Positions 1-9,522 are shown, counted from the first letter of the stretch. The stretch: DNA of 64,000 bases from Branchipolynoe longqiensis (GCA_030323885.1 CM059203.1:1612001-1676000), one strand, 5' to 3'. The notes: generated from the sequence alone by a model not told the origin. Numbers and translations: made by a program.

Positions 1-59
1 AGCGGTTTAATAGACTAAATTATATAATATGCACTTTTGATCGACCGGAAAGTCAACAA

Positions 60-306
60 ACTGAGGTTTCGACTGCTCATGCGTGTGAGGTGCTTAATCC
101 GCCTCAGTGCGTCCACATGGGCAAAATAAATCGAATCAGAGAAATCGCCTCACGTAAACTACCTCGAGAGGTGGTTTACAGTATCCGGATCACAGAAATC
201 GATTCAGCCCTAATTCGACTCAGACGCCCGTTCACACGGGAAATGTGCGTCGAACTAGGCAAGTCGCTTTCTACGAATCGATTTACATTACCTGTGTGAA
301 CACGGC
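60..306. repeat. Probable small foldback/MITE-like repeat
   Basis: A short interval with several inverted motifs: a near-palindrome centred on CTCGAG at 154-179 and repeated GTTCACACGG / GTGTGAACACGG motifs near 229-241 and 290-305. This looks like a small non-autonomous DNA transposon, but I could not define exact termini or a target-site duplication. The 69-codon frame across it shows no recognisable protein. Confidence 0.3.
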
Positions 307-1412
307 TATAGTTTAGCCAAACTATCTCTACGTTAATTCTGTTAATATGTCTGGTATAATCTCCCCGCAGATGGGTTAAGTAGCTGCATAAGGCCTATTA
401 GGCTTAAGGCCCGTAATTATATATTTATATAAAGCAATCCAAAGTTAAGTTTGACCATAGCGGTTAATCCATAGAAGTCTGGAGGATAGTAAAGAATGCA
501 AGGAACGTTCCAATTTTACTTTTCCAAGAGATCACAGCTTTTTATTGTTAACCAAACTAACATTCGTTTGTAGCACATATCGTAGATGTATTATGCAAAC
601 CCCTCCCATTATCATTAAATTAAAACAAGTTTAGAATTTCGAAAATAAAGGCCTAAAACTCGGCTGAAACATCAGAGCGTTATTAAATACGTCTGATCGG
701 TCTGGGTTCGAACGCCCGACCTTCTATCGTTGCCAGGAGAGTCGCAATTGGCGTCTCCTAGCAACGCTTTACGGCCGGAAACCCGGTGCCTCGTAAATGT
801 TTGGCATTCGCGGGTCTGCCATGGGGAGTAGCCTGTCTTTCCAAATACGGGTTAATCGGCGCACGCTCGCGAATGTCACAAGGCGAATAGTCTCGCCCAC
901 TTCACTGCTCCCCCAGACGAACAACAAGATTCGATGTTTGTCTAACAAAGGCAAAGTGGGCGCGACTACAACGGTCTGCGGTTGCAGCAGAACAACTATT
1001 AATATCCCCGTGAACCTTTCCCGTGTCCTGCTAGCAGTGCAGGAGGCAAGACGCGTACCTTACTTCTCGTTGTGTTGATATCCTGAAACAAAGAGACCAG
1101 GAATCTGGTCAAACATTAGTTACGCAGAATGTACGTCAAAGCTAAAAAAATTGACATACAGCAAAAAAAATGTTCATTGCGCCAAAAAAAATTTTACTTA
1201 TATATTTTACGCCTAAAGTAATGAAAAATGTTACCGACATTACTGACATAGCTAGAAGAGCTCCAAGAAATCTATCCAGAAAGATAGAATTTTTTTTAAT
1301 GGAATAAATTCAGCGTGTATTCCGCCCTACGAGGGTATTCTGCTCATCATTAAATATTCCATTTTTATTTTTTTTATTTATTGCATCATATCCGTAGTCT
1401 TTTATATTTTTG

Positions 1413-1452
<40 letters not shown>

Positions 1453-1894
1453 TCTTTTGGTGTACTGATATGTTTTCAGTAGTTTTTTTTTCACACCATG
1501 TTTTTTTTTTTTCAATATATATGTCCCGCAGAATAAAAAAAGAAAGGAGCTGTGAGCTCTTATAACGGCTTAATACTAACAGTCGCCCCTGCCAACTTGG
1601 GGCAAGGGGCCGTCCACTAGCCAACAGTTGGTTCCCACCGTGCCATCTACGCTATACAGCCGTTGGCAGCTGCAGTGCTCTACTTAAGCACGGTGGGACT
1701 ACTCTAAATGAAATAGAGATATATACCTTATATATATAGTAACAGCGTCAAACTGCCAGGTGCGGTAATTGACATACAATACCGTAGTATTATTTTTTGT
1801 TAAATTTGTAGTTACTTTTCGTGTTTTTACCTTCCAGAAACTATTGGTCGTACCAAACGACATATACACACTTGTTTACAAGATCCCTAGCAGA
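307..1894. other. Intergenic, AT-rich; no gene seen
   Basis: No supported coding region. It holds A/T homopolymer runs, a (TA)n microsatellite at about 1414-1444 and poly-T tracts near 1441-1512. Short frames here match nothing I recognise and look like chance frames. Confidence 0.5.
1414..1444. repeat. (TA)n microsatellite
   Basis: About 15 uninterrupted TA units followed by poly-T. Simple-sequence repeat. Confidence 0.9.
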
Positions 1895-2085
1895 TGTGAT
1901 ATATGCGTAGTAGGCGTCTAGACCTGTGGTTAATATATGTTAACGATATGCAGAGTTGGGGACAAAGAGATATGCAAATGAGATGACGTCATGGAAAGTT
2001 TAGCTGGCGGGTCAAGCGTGCCCTACGCCGTGAATAAACCATTCAGTAACCAGAACTCAAAGTGTTCAGACGTTGTACTTTCACA
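1895..2085 (+). mobile_element. Solo LTR (Gypsy-type family) with 5-bp target duplication
   Basis: The 191-bp unit starts TGTGATATATGCG and ends TTTCACA, i.e. TG...CA. It is flanked on both sides by GCAGA (1890-1894 and 2086-2090), the 5-bp duplication expected of LTR element integration. A second copy at 49081-49257 sits directly after a Gypsy integrase and a purine tract, which identifies the family and orientation. The LTR contains an octamer-like ATGCAAAT, a perfect TGACGTCA (CRE) and an AATAAA. The internal region is absent, consistent with LTR-LTR recombination. Confidence 0.9.
1974..1991 (+). promoter_or_regulatory. Octamer-like plus CRE motifs inside the solo LTR
   Basis: ATGCAAAT (POU octamer) lies about 6 bp upstream of a perfect TGACGTCA (CREB/ATF site). 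In the homologous LTR at 49081 both are altered (ATGCTAAT and TGACATCA). Motifs are read directly from sequence; regulatory function is inferred. Confidence 0.5.
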
Positions 2086-2234
2086 GCAGATAGGCCTAAA
2101 ATGCGTACTCATGCGAAGTACACTCGCATGCCTTTTAAAATCACGGGCCGACCTTGTCAGAGCCGGTCAAACTGGGTAATTCTAAGTTACGGGCAAAGTA
2201 ATCAGTTTATTCTATGCCGACTAGCGACTAATTG

Positions 2235-2360
2235 AAGAAAATAACGTGGCCATTTGCAGGGTTGAAAGCAGTTATTTCTCATCTTCCCCAGGGGAAGGAA
2301 ATAACGATAGCCAGTTCCCGCGATGAAGCTAGTTATTTCTCGGCTTCCCCCGTATAGTAC
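2235..2360. repeat. Small foldback with GTTATTTC arms
   Basis: GTTATTTCTC..CTTCCCC is followed within a few bases by its approximate inverse GGGGAAG..GAAATAAC, and the motif recurs downstream (GTTATTTCTCGGCTTCCCCC). This is a short imperfect hairpin repeat with no coding content recognised. Confidence 0.45.
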
Positions 2361-2929
2361 CCGGACTAGTTGGTGCCCCCATTGCCCTTGAACAACTCCC
2401 TCCAGATTTCCCGTGCGTCCGTAATTTAACGTTGCTACATACCCAGTTGACCCCTGGCTACCGACCAAGTCGAGTCGCGATCGACCATAGTCAACACTTA
2501 TAAGAAGATTACATTAAGGAACCTTTCGTACAGGAATAACGTCACGATTGTATTCCGCTGGGCACATGACCTAACAAATATTGCATAATGTCGCTTAAGG
2601 TTAGTGCGAAATCCACGTACAGCATTTACCGATTATCGTTATACATTTCACACCATAGTTTATAACAATTATAATACGACGACCATAGGAGGCAATAGTG
2701 GTAAGTCGCACATGGGAAAGGGCAAAAATATTAGGGAAATTTAAGAAAGATCAATATTGATATGAAGGTGATGACCTCCGGCAACTCACGCAATATTGCA
2801 TCAAGCTGCGGGTTGTCTTTGCTCTAAGAATCCAAGAGAACTATTTTGATTACGTAATGGTGTGGTGGGGCCCTGCCATGTTTAATAAAACCCCGATAAC
2901 AGCTGTTTTGTTGACCTGAAATTCAAATC

Positions 2930-3170
2930 TGTTGTTAATGGTTTGTTACTTGCCTAAAGGCGGCCTAATATATTCTAAATTTAAGTTTAATATCTGGATA
3001 ATGCAATCCAGAAATCCCAATTACTGGTTTATTACCTGCCGAGATTCGGCCTAATATATGCTAAATTGTAAATTTAATAGTTTAATATTGTAATCCATTA
3101 ATCCCAATGCGGTTGGTTAATTGCCTAATACGGCCTAATATATTCTAAATTTTCCAGGTTAATTTTGAAT
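2930..3170. repeat. Minisatellite, about 3 x 85 bp
   Basis: CGGCCTAATATATTCTAAAT recurs at about 2961, 3047 and 3131 (spacing 86 and 84), each preceded by a GGTTTRTTACTTGCC-like and a TCCCAATTAC-like segment. An imperfect three-copy tandem repeat. Confidence 0.75.
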
Positions 3171-3174
3171 CTAA

Positions 3175-4047
3175 TCATCTGCGTTCGCCGCGCATCCACG
3201 CCATGGACAAAAATAGCGCAAACGAAAAGCCGATAGATTTCTTATTGAAGACACAATTTACCTCACTGGGATACCGGGGAGGGATAGTAGCCTTAGGGAT
3301 ATCGCTATCCCATTCAAGCTCACCTTTTTCCAGACGGGTGAGAAGGAGTGCCATCACGCCAAAGTCGGGATGACTTGAGTGGTCGACAGGAGGGGTAACC
3401 TCCTCTTCTTGTACGTACTCTGCTGGAACCTCTGCTTGTTGAACACGGGGGGGCTCCTTGAAGAGTCTGTCGATGACCGGCTGTTGACGCGGTGATCGTC
3501 TAGGTTGCGGCCCAGTCGGTGACTGGGAACCACAAGCTGCGGCCGGCCGCGTTTCCTGTGTGCCAGGAGATGGCGACACAGATGGCTGCTCACTGCAAAG
3601 TCGATCAGAACTAGTAGGTTTCGACGACTTACCTGGAGATGAGGTGGTAGGCTCATCTTCCACAATTAGGTCCTTTGGACGCCGTCCGGAGACAACAGTG
3701 AAGCCCTCGTCCATCTCCATCGGGATGACGTGAGGGGCTGTAAAGTCGCTGTCTGCCCAAGATTGAGACACAGGACGTATTAAAGTAGTATCGTCGGCCG
3801 GGGCCTCAGACACATTACCCTCTGCGAGGGATAATTGAAATTGAGCATGGCGTGCCGCTGGACACAAGTTCCAGTCGATCACCGGCATCTGTTTTACTTT
3901 CCCGGTTAGGCCACAATGGACGGGCAAGTAATACTCCTCTGTGTCCGGCTCCGAGACCGGGCCGCTCACCTGGGAGGTGGCCATCCCTGTGCCCAGTCGC
4001 GTCCTTGCGACCAGGCCAGTGACAGCCCCGCCTACCACTACAAACAA
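3175..4047 (-). CDS. Unrecognised 290-codon ORF, Pro/Ser-rich middle
   Basis: I do not recognise this protein. The frame is open for 290 codons; a second Met about 22 codons in (near 3984, sequence MATSQVSG) is an alternative start. The N-terminal third has a Cys/His-bearing stretch (YYLPVHCGL, DWNLCPAARHAQF). The middle (residues about 120-200) is low-complexity Pro/Ser/Thr/Arg, followed by an acidic segment (EYVQEEEV). The C-terminus is hydrophobic (FSFALFLSMAWM). Higher GC than the flanks and a long open frame suggest real or former coding. It could be a retroelement ORF1/gag or a lineage-specific gene. No RT or other pol domain adjoins it. Confidence 0.35.
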   Translation of the reverse strand: MFVVVGGAVTGLVARTRLGTGMATSQVSGPVSEPDTEEYYLPVHCGLTGKVKQMPVIDWNLCPAARHAQFQLSLAEGNVSEAPADDTTLIRPVSQSWADSDFTAPHVIPMEMDEGFTVVSGRRPKDLIVEDEPTTSSPGKSSKPTSSDRLCSEQPSVSPSPGTQETRPAAACGSQSPTGPQPRRSPRQQPVIDRLFKEPPRVQQAEVPAEYVQEEEVTPPVDHSSHPDFGVMALLLTRLEKGELEWDSDIPKATIPPRYPSEVNCVFNKKSIGFSFALFLSMAWMRGERR

Positions 4048-4936
4048 AAAAATGTTTGAAACTAGCCGCTTAAAGACTTGGCGAGGATGTTGGAACCCTT
4101 GGTTCAGCAGTCACTAACCTGCCACAAGCGTGTACCCTCTTGCTCTCACTGGCAAGGGGCTTGAACCAACAGCCTCGTCTAGAATTTGGGGAAAGCCAAA
4201 GGGTGGATCGACATCCAGTGGGAACCAGATGACGACTGACTGTAAATACGGCCGGTCGAGACCTTTTGGCCGTCGACCAATGGTGAGGCCGTGTTTTGGC
4301 GGGAAACCGCTCGCGGCCCTGGATATGACGGTGAAGTAGGTCACGGAGAGCGTGTTGTCTCCAAGGCGACTAATTACGTACACTCCCGATCGTCTGAATC
4401 GAGCGTATTAAATTTTAAAGATGTGCCTATTTATAAATTAGGTCTCTGTGATTGCTTCTTTTGCATCGTCTACTATAATTACAAGTACAGGGGGCAAGTA
4501 GTGGCACTATTCGCTCTACGGAGTGTAATAAATTTATTAGAACTGGATTGTTTCAAAACAGTTTTTTTTCCAACTCGACCCATTCGTGTTGCTATCAAAG
4601 CGTGTCACGATTTGTGGAATTATTTTGTTTTGAGAGCATCGGTAAGTTGGGACCCGTGAATTTATTTAAATGTAATCCATATCACCGCACACTTTAAGTG
4701 TATTAATGACCGATGGTACACGTTCGAGGAACTTATAGTCCTGTGGAATACCGTCGGTGGTATAATATAAAAGAAACCTTTAATCACACGCGAATGTGAA
4801 ATCATTTGGAAATAAATGACGTACCAAGCGGGGCGGGGCAAACACCCGGGAACCAGCACTCGCTGGCTTGTTCCTGGGCGGGCGGGACGCGTGGGTAATC
4901 AAAACACGTAGGCCACCAGCTGCATTCCTTCAGACG

Positions 4937-5281
4937 GGATGGCCGAATGAGTTAGAGCATCCGTCTCCCGTGCTGGTAGATCGTGGGGTCGTGGGTTCGA
5001 GTCCCGGTCGAGTCAAACCAATGACTTCAAAAAATTGATACTTGTTGCTTCCTAGCCAGGTGCTCGGCATTATTAGGATAGGGCAAGGACTGGTGTGCTC
5101 AGTGTCAGGATAATGTGACTGAGTGGGATACCAGGTCATGGTGCCGGCGGCCTGGTTTCCCAGTGGGACAGCACTATAAAGTCGCCATGAGTGCGCACTG
5201 TCACAAGTCGGTACCCGTCCTGATATGACCTTAGATGTTGCTAGGACGCAAAACAACAACAAACAAACAAACAAACAAACA
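4937..5281 (+). mobile_element. tRNA-derived SINE (family 1) with 15-bp TSD
   Basis: The 5' head has RNA polymerase III promoter boxes: A-box-like TGGCCGAATGAGTTAGAGC and B-box GGTTCGAGTCC (about 4994). A roughly 240-bp body ends in (ACAA)n. The element is bounded by a perfect 15-bp duplication GCATTCCTTCAGACG at 4922-4936 and 5282-5296, proof of LINE-type target-primed insertion. Other copies are at 19810-20150 (-), 20955-21275 (-) and 62760-63145 (+). It is not a functional tRNA: there is no good acceptor stem. Confidence 0.92.
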
Positions 5282-5344
5282 GCATTCCTTCAGACGCTAT
5301 TTGTTTACTGACGAGACCAGTCCTACCTCAACGTAATAGCAGAA

Positions 5345-5489
5345 ATGAAGATATCCATCATCGCCGATTCGCGGGGCGTGGGCTTGAGGTGTTGCTCAAG
5401 CGGATGGGCCCGGAGAACCAGTACGAAGTCTACACCAGCCCCGGCAAGGGGTATGTCGAGGCGATGCACCTGGCCGTGCCCCGACTCCA
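5345..5489 (+). pseudogene. SGNH-like gene, exon with nucleophile block (frameshifted)
   Basis: ATG at 5345 begins MKISIIADSRG. The downstream frame GLEVLLKRMGPENQYEVYTS is offset by one base, so a single nucleotide is missing near 5378. It ends at a consensus donor (CA|GTGAGT) in phase 2, matching the acceptor before 6416. The frameshift could be a mutation or an assembly error. Confidence 0.5.
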
Positions 5490-5601
5490 GTGAGTACGAT
5501 CTTCGAGATTTCCTAATTTTTAGAGTGCAATGGGTATGTGTACCCAGGAGGCGGTTATCTATGACTAATCTATATTAGGCGTAACCCTCGGCCCTAGTGT
5601 G

Positions 5602-6268
5602 CCGGTGTGGCAGTAAATCGCAAACCCCTGGAAATTGCACACCCCGGGGTTTGCGATTTACTAGGAAATCACAAACCCCCCCTGGAAATCGCAAACCCCC
5701 CTGTGTTTTGGGACTGATTCGGGCCAAATCGATTCAATGCGACCATATTTAACAGAATTACATACTCAAATCGTGAAATTTCATTAAATTAACCCTAAAT
5801 TCGAAGCGTTATTAAGGCTACCGCCGTAACGGCAGAGATATTAGCAGTAGGGTAAAATACGCCGTGATGTGTGCTGAGGCAATGCTATGTCTATGGGGAG
5901 CATTTATTTTTGTAAAATAAAAAAATTAACTTTCATCGAATCGATTAAAAATATCTCAATGCGCGATTGAAGAGGAAGATCTGAGGTATTTAATTTAACC
6001 TAAGAGCAATTTTATCTGAAAGTATTAAAAACAGAGATAATAGTGAAAGTTGGGATATTCTGAGTGTCAGTGCCAGTGTTAGCCTTACCAGATCATGGTA
6101 AGGCTAACACTCAGAATGGGGGTTTTGCGATCTCCAGGGGGGATATGCGATTTCCTAGGAAATCGCAAACCCCCCATGCCCATATATGGCATGGGGGTTT
6201 GCGATTTCCTAGGAAATCACAAGTGGGGGTTTGCGATTTACAGTGCTTGCGATTTCCTGCTACACCGG
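5602..6268. mobile_element. CCGGTGT-terminated foldback element 1 (intronic)
   Basis: The left end CCGGTGTGGCAGTAAATCGC is inverted at the right end (6247-6268) with two mismatches. Inside lie multiple palindromic modules, including GCGATTTCCTAGGAAATCGC flanked by poly-G/poly-C (about 6150-6230), and a hairpin GTTAGCCTTACC/GGTAAGGCTAAC near 6080-6110. No coding sequence, so a non-autonomous element. It lies in the first recognised intron of the SGNH-like gene. The target duplication is unresolved (TAGT on both sides). Confidence 0.7.
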
Positions 6269-6352
6269 TAGTAATGAAAGAAAGGCCTATATTGTGCCAT
6301 CTGGCTCGCAGATCCTACAATACAATTTCCGTACTTGCTATACTGCCATGAA

Positions 6353-6367
6353 CCCCCCCCCCCCCCC
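6353..6367. repeat. Poly-C tract
   Basis: Fifteen consecutive C, just upstream of the acceptor at 6415. Simple repeat. Confidence 0.8.
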
Positions 6368-6415
6368 ACCCGCGAATATTCTGCGTGTACCCGGAAATAT
6401 TATTGTGACTTTCAG

Positions 6416-6475
6416 GCAATTCGGGCCCGACTATTGTGTTCTAATGGCGGGCATTTGTGACGTAACCCAGCGGCG
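6416..6475 (+). pseudogene. SGNH-like gene, central exon, left part
   Basis: Acceptor TGACTTTCAG|G precedes the frame; with the phase-2 donor at 5489 it reads QQFGPDYCVLMAGICDVT, a beta-strand plus GxxD-type turn typical of the SGNH core. It is cut by the foldback element starting at 6476. Confidence 0.5.
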
Positions 6476-6647
6476 CCGGTGTAACGATTTCAACTTCCCC
6501 CCTTCCCAAGTTCCCCCCCGGGAATCTGAAAACGTTTTTAACTTCCCCGGAGGGAAGTTAAAAACGTTTTCAGATTCCTGGGGGGGGAACATAAAAACTG
6601 TTTTCAGATTCCTCCCCCTGTTTTCAAATTCCCCCCTCTTTAAAATT

Positions 6648-6830
6648 GTGTCGTGGGGGTGATGAAAATGGGAAATATTGCGCCTAGAGCGGGACTCGAA
6701 CCCACATCTCTTTGCATTCCGGGCCAGTGTGCTAACCATTACACCACCTAGGCTCCCTGATATCAACACACTCCCCACGCCTACCTGTCTATGTGGTTAC
6801 TTGCCTGAGAGGTCAGTGCAGACCACTACA
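6648..6830 (-). mobile_element. tRNA-derived SINE (family 2), copy a
   Basis: On the minus strand it carries the pol III boxes TGGTGTAATGGTTAGCAC and GGTTCGAGTCCC in a Glu/Gln-tRNA-like segment that ends GCTCTAGGCGCA. Length 183 bp. An almost identical copy lies 321 bp downstream and an older one at 24611-24792 (+). Confidence 0.85.
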
Positions 6831-6968
6831 CTCGTCCCCCTGGAATTGTAAGTCTTGTAATGCTTACAATTACATACATACAGGCAATGCACTAACACAT
6901 ACATACACAGGGTAGGTTCAACAACCATACAGCGCAAAGCTTGTACAGGATCCTGATCACGGCAACCA

Positions 6969-7151
6969 GTGTCGTGGGGGTGATGAAAATGGGAAATACT
7001 GCGCCTAGAGCGGGACTCGAACCCACATCTCTTTGCACTCCGGGCCAGTGTGCTAACCATTACACCACCTAGGCTCCCTGATATCAACACACTCCCCACG
7101 CCTACCTGTCTATGTGGTTACTTGCCTGAGAGGTCAGTGCAGACCACTACA
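6969..7151 (-). mobile_element. tRNA-derived SINE (family 2), copy b
   Basis: Same 183-bp unit as 6648-6830 with very few differences, at an exact offset of 321 bp. The pair could be a tandem duplication of SINE plus spacer or two independent insertions. The near-identity suggests recency. Confidence 0.85.
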
Positions 7152-7589
7152 ATTGTTTAAAAATATAAAAAAATATAAAATTCCCCAAAAATGTAAAAGT
7201 TTTAAAAAGATCGAAAATTCATGAAAAATAGAAATAGTAGTCACCAAAATTTCTCCAAAAAGAATTTTTGTTCGTCGAACAATTTCATGTACAAAATTCA
7301 CCAAAAAAAGTATATTTCACGAAAATAAAGAATTTCACACAAAAATTCCATATTTTTTTAATTATTCAAAAAAGCACAACAAATTGAAAAGTTAAATAAT
7401 TCGAAAATTTCACGGAAAATAACAAATTTCTAGACAATTTCCAGGCAAATAATGAATTTAACGAAAAGATTTAAAGTTCATGAAAAATCTTATATTTCAT
7501 GGAATTTAACAAACTAAGAGATTTGTGTATGTCTGTGTGTGTATGTCAGTCTGTAGTTCATTTTTATTTTTATTTAAGATGGTGTGGAT

Positions 7590-7955
7590 TCTAATGTGCT
7601 ATTAACATTAGCATTATCGAAGGATGCTGAAAATATCATGGACAAAGAAGATCACCAACAAAGAAGTTCTCAGCAAAATTAAAAATGAGAAACGCTTATT
7701 TGCCACTATACAGACAAAGAAACTTATTTATTTTGGCCACATCATTCGTCAGAGTTCAAAATACCGTACATTGTTGGAAGGGAAGGTGAATGGCAACAGA
7801 GTGAGAGGGAGACCAAGAACATCATGGCTTACAAATATTTCACAGTGGACAGGCTTGAATTATTCAACAGCACACCATCGGGACAAGTGGAGAACCATTG
7901 CATCCAACCCTCGACTAGAGGACGGAACTATTGATTGATTGATTGATTGATTAAC
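7590..7955 (+). mobile_element. LINE 3'-terminal fragment, (TTGA)n tail
   Basis: The frame 7624-7938 reads as the C-terminal tail of a LINE reverse transcriptase: KKLIYFGHIIRQ, then RGRPRTSW and a TGL..A..RDKWR segment typical of endonuclease/RT proteins downstream of the RT. The 3' end is a (TTGA)n tail at about 7931-7952. It is heavily 5'-truncated and nested in the foldback element. Confidence 0.7.
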
Positions 7956-8184
7956 AGCACCATAATCTCATATGTGCGGACAATTTTAATTGACAGAGGG
8001 AAAACATTTTCAAATTCCTGTGGGGGGAACTTGAAAACGTTTTCAAGTTCCGCGGAGAGGGAAAGTTAAAACGAGGGAGGGAACTTGAAAACGTTTTCAA
8101 ATTCCCCTGGGAGGAATTTGAAAACGTTTTCAAGTTCCCGGGGGGGAACTTGAATATGGGGGGAATTTGAAATCTTTACACCGG

Positions 8185-8291
8185 GGTCAGACCACTCTCC
8201 GGAGCACGGACCCGCTGGAGGTGCACGGACGTCTCTGCGACGAGCGGGCGGAATCCGTCCGGCTCCTGAGGGCTGTTTACGGGGGCGGTTT
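8185..8291 (+). pseudogene. SGNH-like gene, central exon, right part
   Basis: It continues directly after the foldback element with an open, GC-rich frame containing TDPLEVHGRLCDERAESVRL. It is interrupted about 8292 by an inverted-repeat unit. Assignment to the same gene rests on position, composition and frame. Confidence 0.4.
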
Positions 8292-8770
8292 TGCGGATTC
8301 CGAGGGACACCAGTTTGCGAGGGACACATCGCTTCTGCACATGCATCAAAATCGAACAGCATCATCACTAACCTTGTAAATTTAATATAATGTTTTTGGC
8401 AAAGATGTTTTCTATATGTGTACCAAACGATTTGTTTCTAGATGGTGTAATTTGAGAGATATTTGACTTCTTGTGTATTTTCTGTATGAAGATTGCTCAC
8501 GGCCATTGACAATGCCTTGAGTTTGACGGTACGCTCAGTGCAAAACGTTAGTTTTATTCAAAATTAATAGAATTCAAGAAACCTAACCATATAAATTTAA
8601 TATAGTCTTTATAATAAAGATGTTTTCTATATGTGTACCAAGCGATTTGTTTCTAGATGGTGTAATTTGGGAGATATTTGACTTCTTCTGTATGAACATT
8701 TGCTCACGGCCGTTAACAATGCATTTGAATGGAAGTGTCCCTGGCAATCTGGTGTCCCTCGGAATCCGCA
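8292..8770. mobile_element. Inverted-repeat element (TGCGGATTCC ends) with internal duplication
   Basis: TGCGGATTCCGAGGGACACC at about 8292 is exactly inverted at about 8750-8771. Between the arms a roughly 130-bp sequence (ATGTTTTCTATATGTGTACC...) is tandemly duplicated at about 8405-8515 and 8620-8720. No coding potential recognised. It separates two pieces of the SGNH-like coding sequence. Confidence 0.6.
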
Positions 8771-8900
8771 TCAGCGGTATTGTATCGCCACTGTCACGGG
8801 GGTAAACCTCCGCGACTGCAACGACCCGCGGCGGCGCCGGATGACCCTCGCCCAGTATTGGTCGCAGCGAGAGAACGGGATCCGGGGTCGCCCCGATCAG
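8771..8900 (+). pseudogene. SGNH-like gene, penultimate exon
   Basis: The open frame reads RYCIATVTGVNLRDCND, then an Arg-rich turn and MTLAQYWSQREN. It ends at a consensus donor (CAG|GTAACC) in phase 0 and pairs with the acceptor at 8993 over a 93-bp intron. Confidence 0.55.
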
Positions 8901-8993
8901 GTAACCCCTACGGAATATATCCTTGTGTGGGAGATAGGAGAACGTCCACTGCAATTTATATGATCATATATTTTCGCTTATATCTTTTCACAG

Positions 8994-9522
8994 ACCTTCT
9001 TGGATGACATCATTGCCACCTACAATGAGGCGGTGGGCAATAGGAACCGACACAGCGGCGAGCCCACCGCCTGGCTGGCGGAGGCCATCCACACCGGGGA
9101 CCCCACCTACCCAGAGACCTGGGCCGCGTTCAGGGTCCGTCTCGGAGGCGCCTCGGAGGCGCCCGTGACGTCAGGCTAGTCTGAACAACAATAGCAGTTG
9201 GTCGCCTCGAAAATGGCCGCCCCCACAGGCGGCGGCCATTTGCAATGGACAAGCTGTGCTGTGATTGGCTGAAACAACTGGATACGGCGGCCATTTTCGA
9301 GACGCTTTTTGTCTCTACCATGAAAAGGGAGGCGTCGCCGAGACGTCGCCGAGACGGACCCTGAACGCAAATAGAGCAAAAAGCATCGCCGAGACGTCGC
9401 CGAGGCGCCTCCGAGACGGACCCTGAACGCGGCCCTGGTATGACCGACTGCACGACGGGTGCCACGTGAGCTCGGCCACCCGCAAGATGTGGCCGCAAGA
9501 TGTGGGCACCTACGGGAGGTGA
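8994..9522 (+). pseudogene. SGNH-like gene, last exon, split by a hairpin element
   Basis: Acceptor TTTTCACAG|ACC. Codons 8994-9122 (43 residues, starting TFLDDIIATYNEAVG and ending ETW) and 9439-9522 (27 residues, YDRLHDGCHVSSATRKMW... then TGA) are in the same frame once the 9123-9433 element and one CCTGG copy are ignored. DGCH is the presumed catalytic Asp/His pair. A polyadenylation signal follows at 9631. Confidence 0.6.
9123..9433. mobile_element. 311-bp hairpin MITE, 34-bp perfect TIR, CCTGG TSD
   Basis: The ends GCCGCGTTCAGGGTCCGTCT... are perfectly inverted for 34 bp. CCTGG flanks both sides (9118-9122, 9434-9438), so both termini and the duplication are defined. A nested inner hairpin (CCTCGAAAATGGCCGCC / GGCGGCCATTTTCGAG) lies at about 9206-9305. 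No coding content. The superfamily is not identified. It sits inside the last exon of the SGNH-like gene. Confidence 0.88.

Larger units (their letters stand above)
6476..8184. mobile_element. CCGGTGT-terminated foldback element 2 (exonic), with nested insertions
   Basis: The left end CCGGTGTAACGATTTCAACT and right end AAATCTTTACACCGG are inverted copies. The inner arms (about 6480-6650 and 7985-8170) are built from repeated palindromes of GAAAACGTTTTC between TTCCCC/GGGGAA blocks. The middle is filled by two SINEs (6648-6830, 6969-7151), an AT-rich stretch (7150-7560) and a LINE 3' fragment (about 7590-7955). It shares the CCGGTGT terminus with 5602-6268, suggesting the same superfamily. Confidence 0.65.
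5345..9522 (+). pseudogene. SGNH/GDSL-hydrolase-like gene, disrupted
   Basis: Exons reconstructed: 5345-5489, 6416-6475 continuing at 8185 to about 8290, about 8771-8900, and 8994-9122 continuing at 9439-9522 (TGA stop). Phases agree at 5489/6416 (phase 2) and 8900/8994 (phase 0). Family signatures in order: an N-terminal IIADSRG block (Ser-nucleophile, GDS-like), a GICDVT/TGVNLRDCND central region, and a C-terminal DGCH motif matching the catalytic Asp-x-x-His of SGNH hydrolases. The gene looks dead: one base is missing near 5378, and TIR elements occupy exon sequence at 6476-8184, about 8292-8770 and 9123-9433. Such esterase-like domains occur both in host genes and in some transposons; which applies is unclear. 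The SGNH assignment is inference from motifs. Confidence 0.55.

Noticed and set aside
4291..4659. 122-codon plus ORF
   Set aside because: No recognisable protein, AT-rich codon use, no supporting signals.
4933..5015. tRNA gene (Ser/Leu-like)
   Set aside because: Pol III boxes are present, but acceptor stem pairing is poor and the sequence continues into a SINE body with a target duplication.
6060..6260. CRISPR-like repeat array
   Set aside because: Eukaryotic context; repeats are palindromic modules within a TIR element and lack regular unique spacers.
6680..6760. tRNA-Glu/Gln gene on minus strand
   Set aside because: Part of a repeated 183-bp SINE with two further copies.
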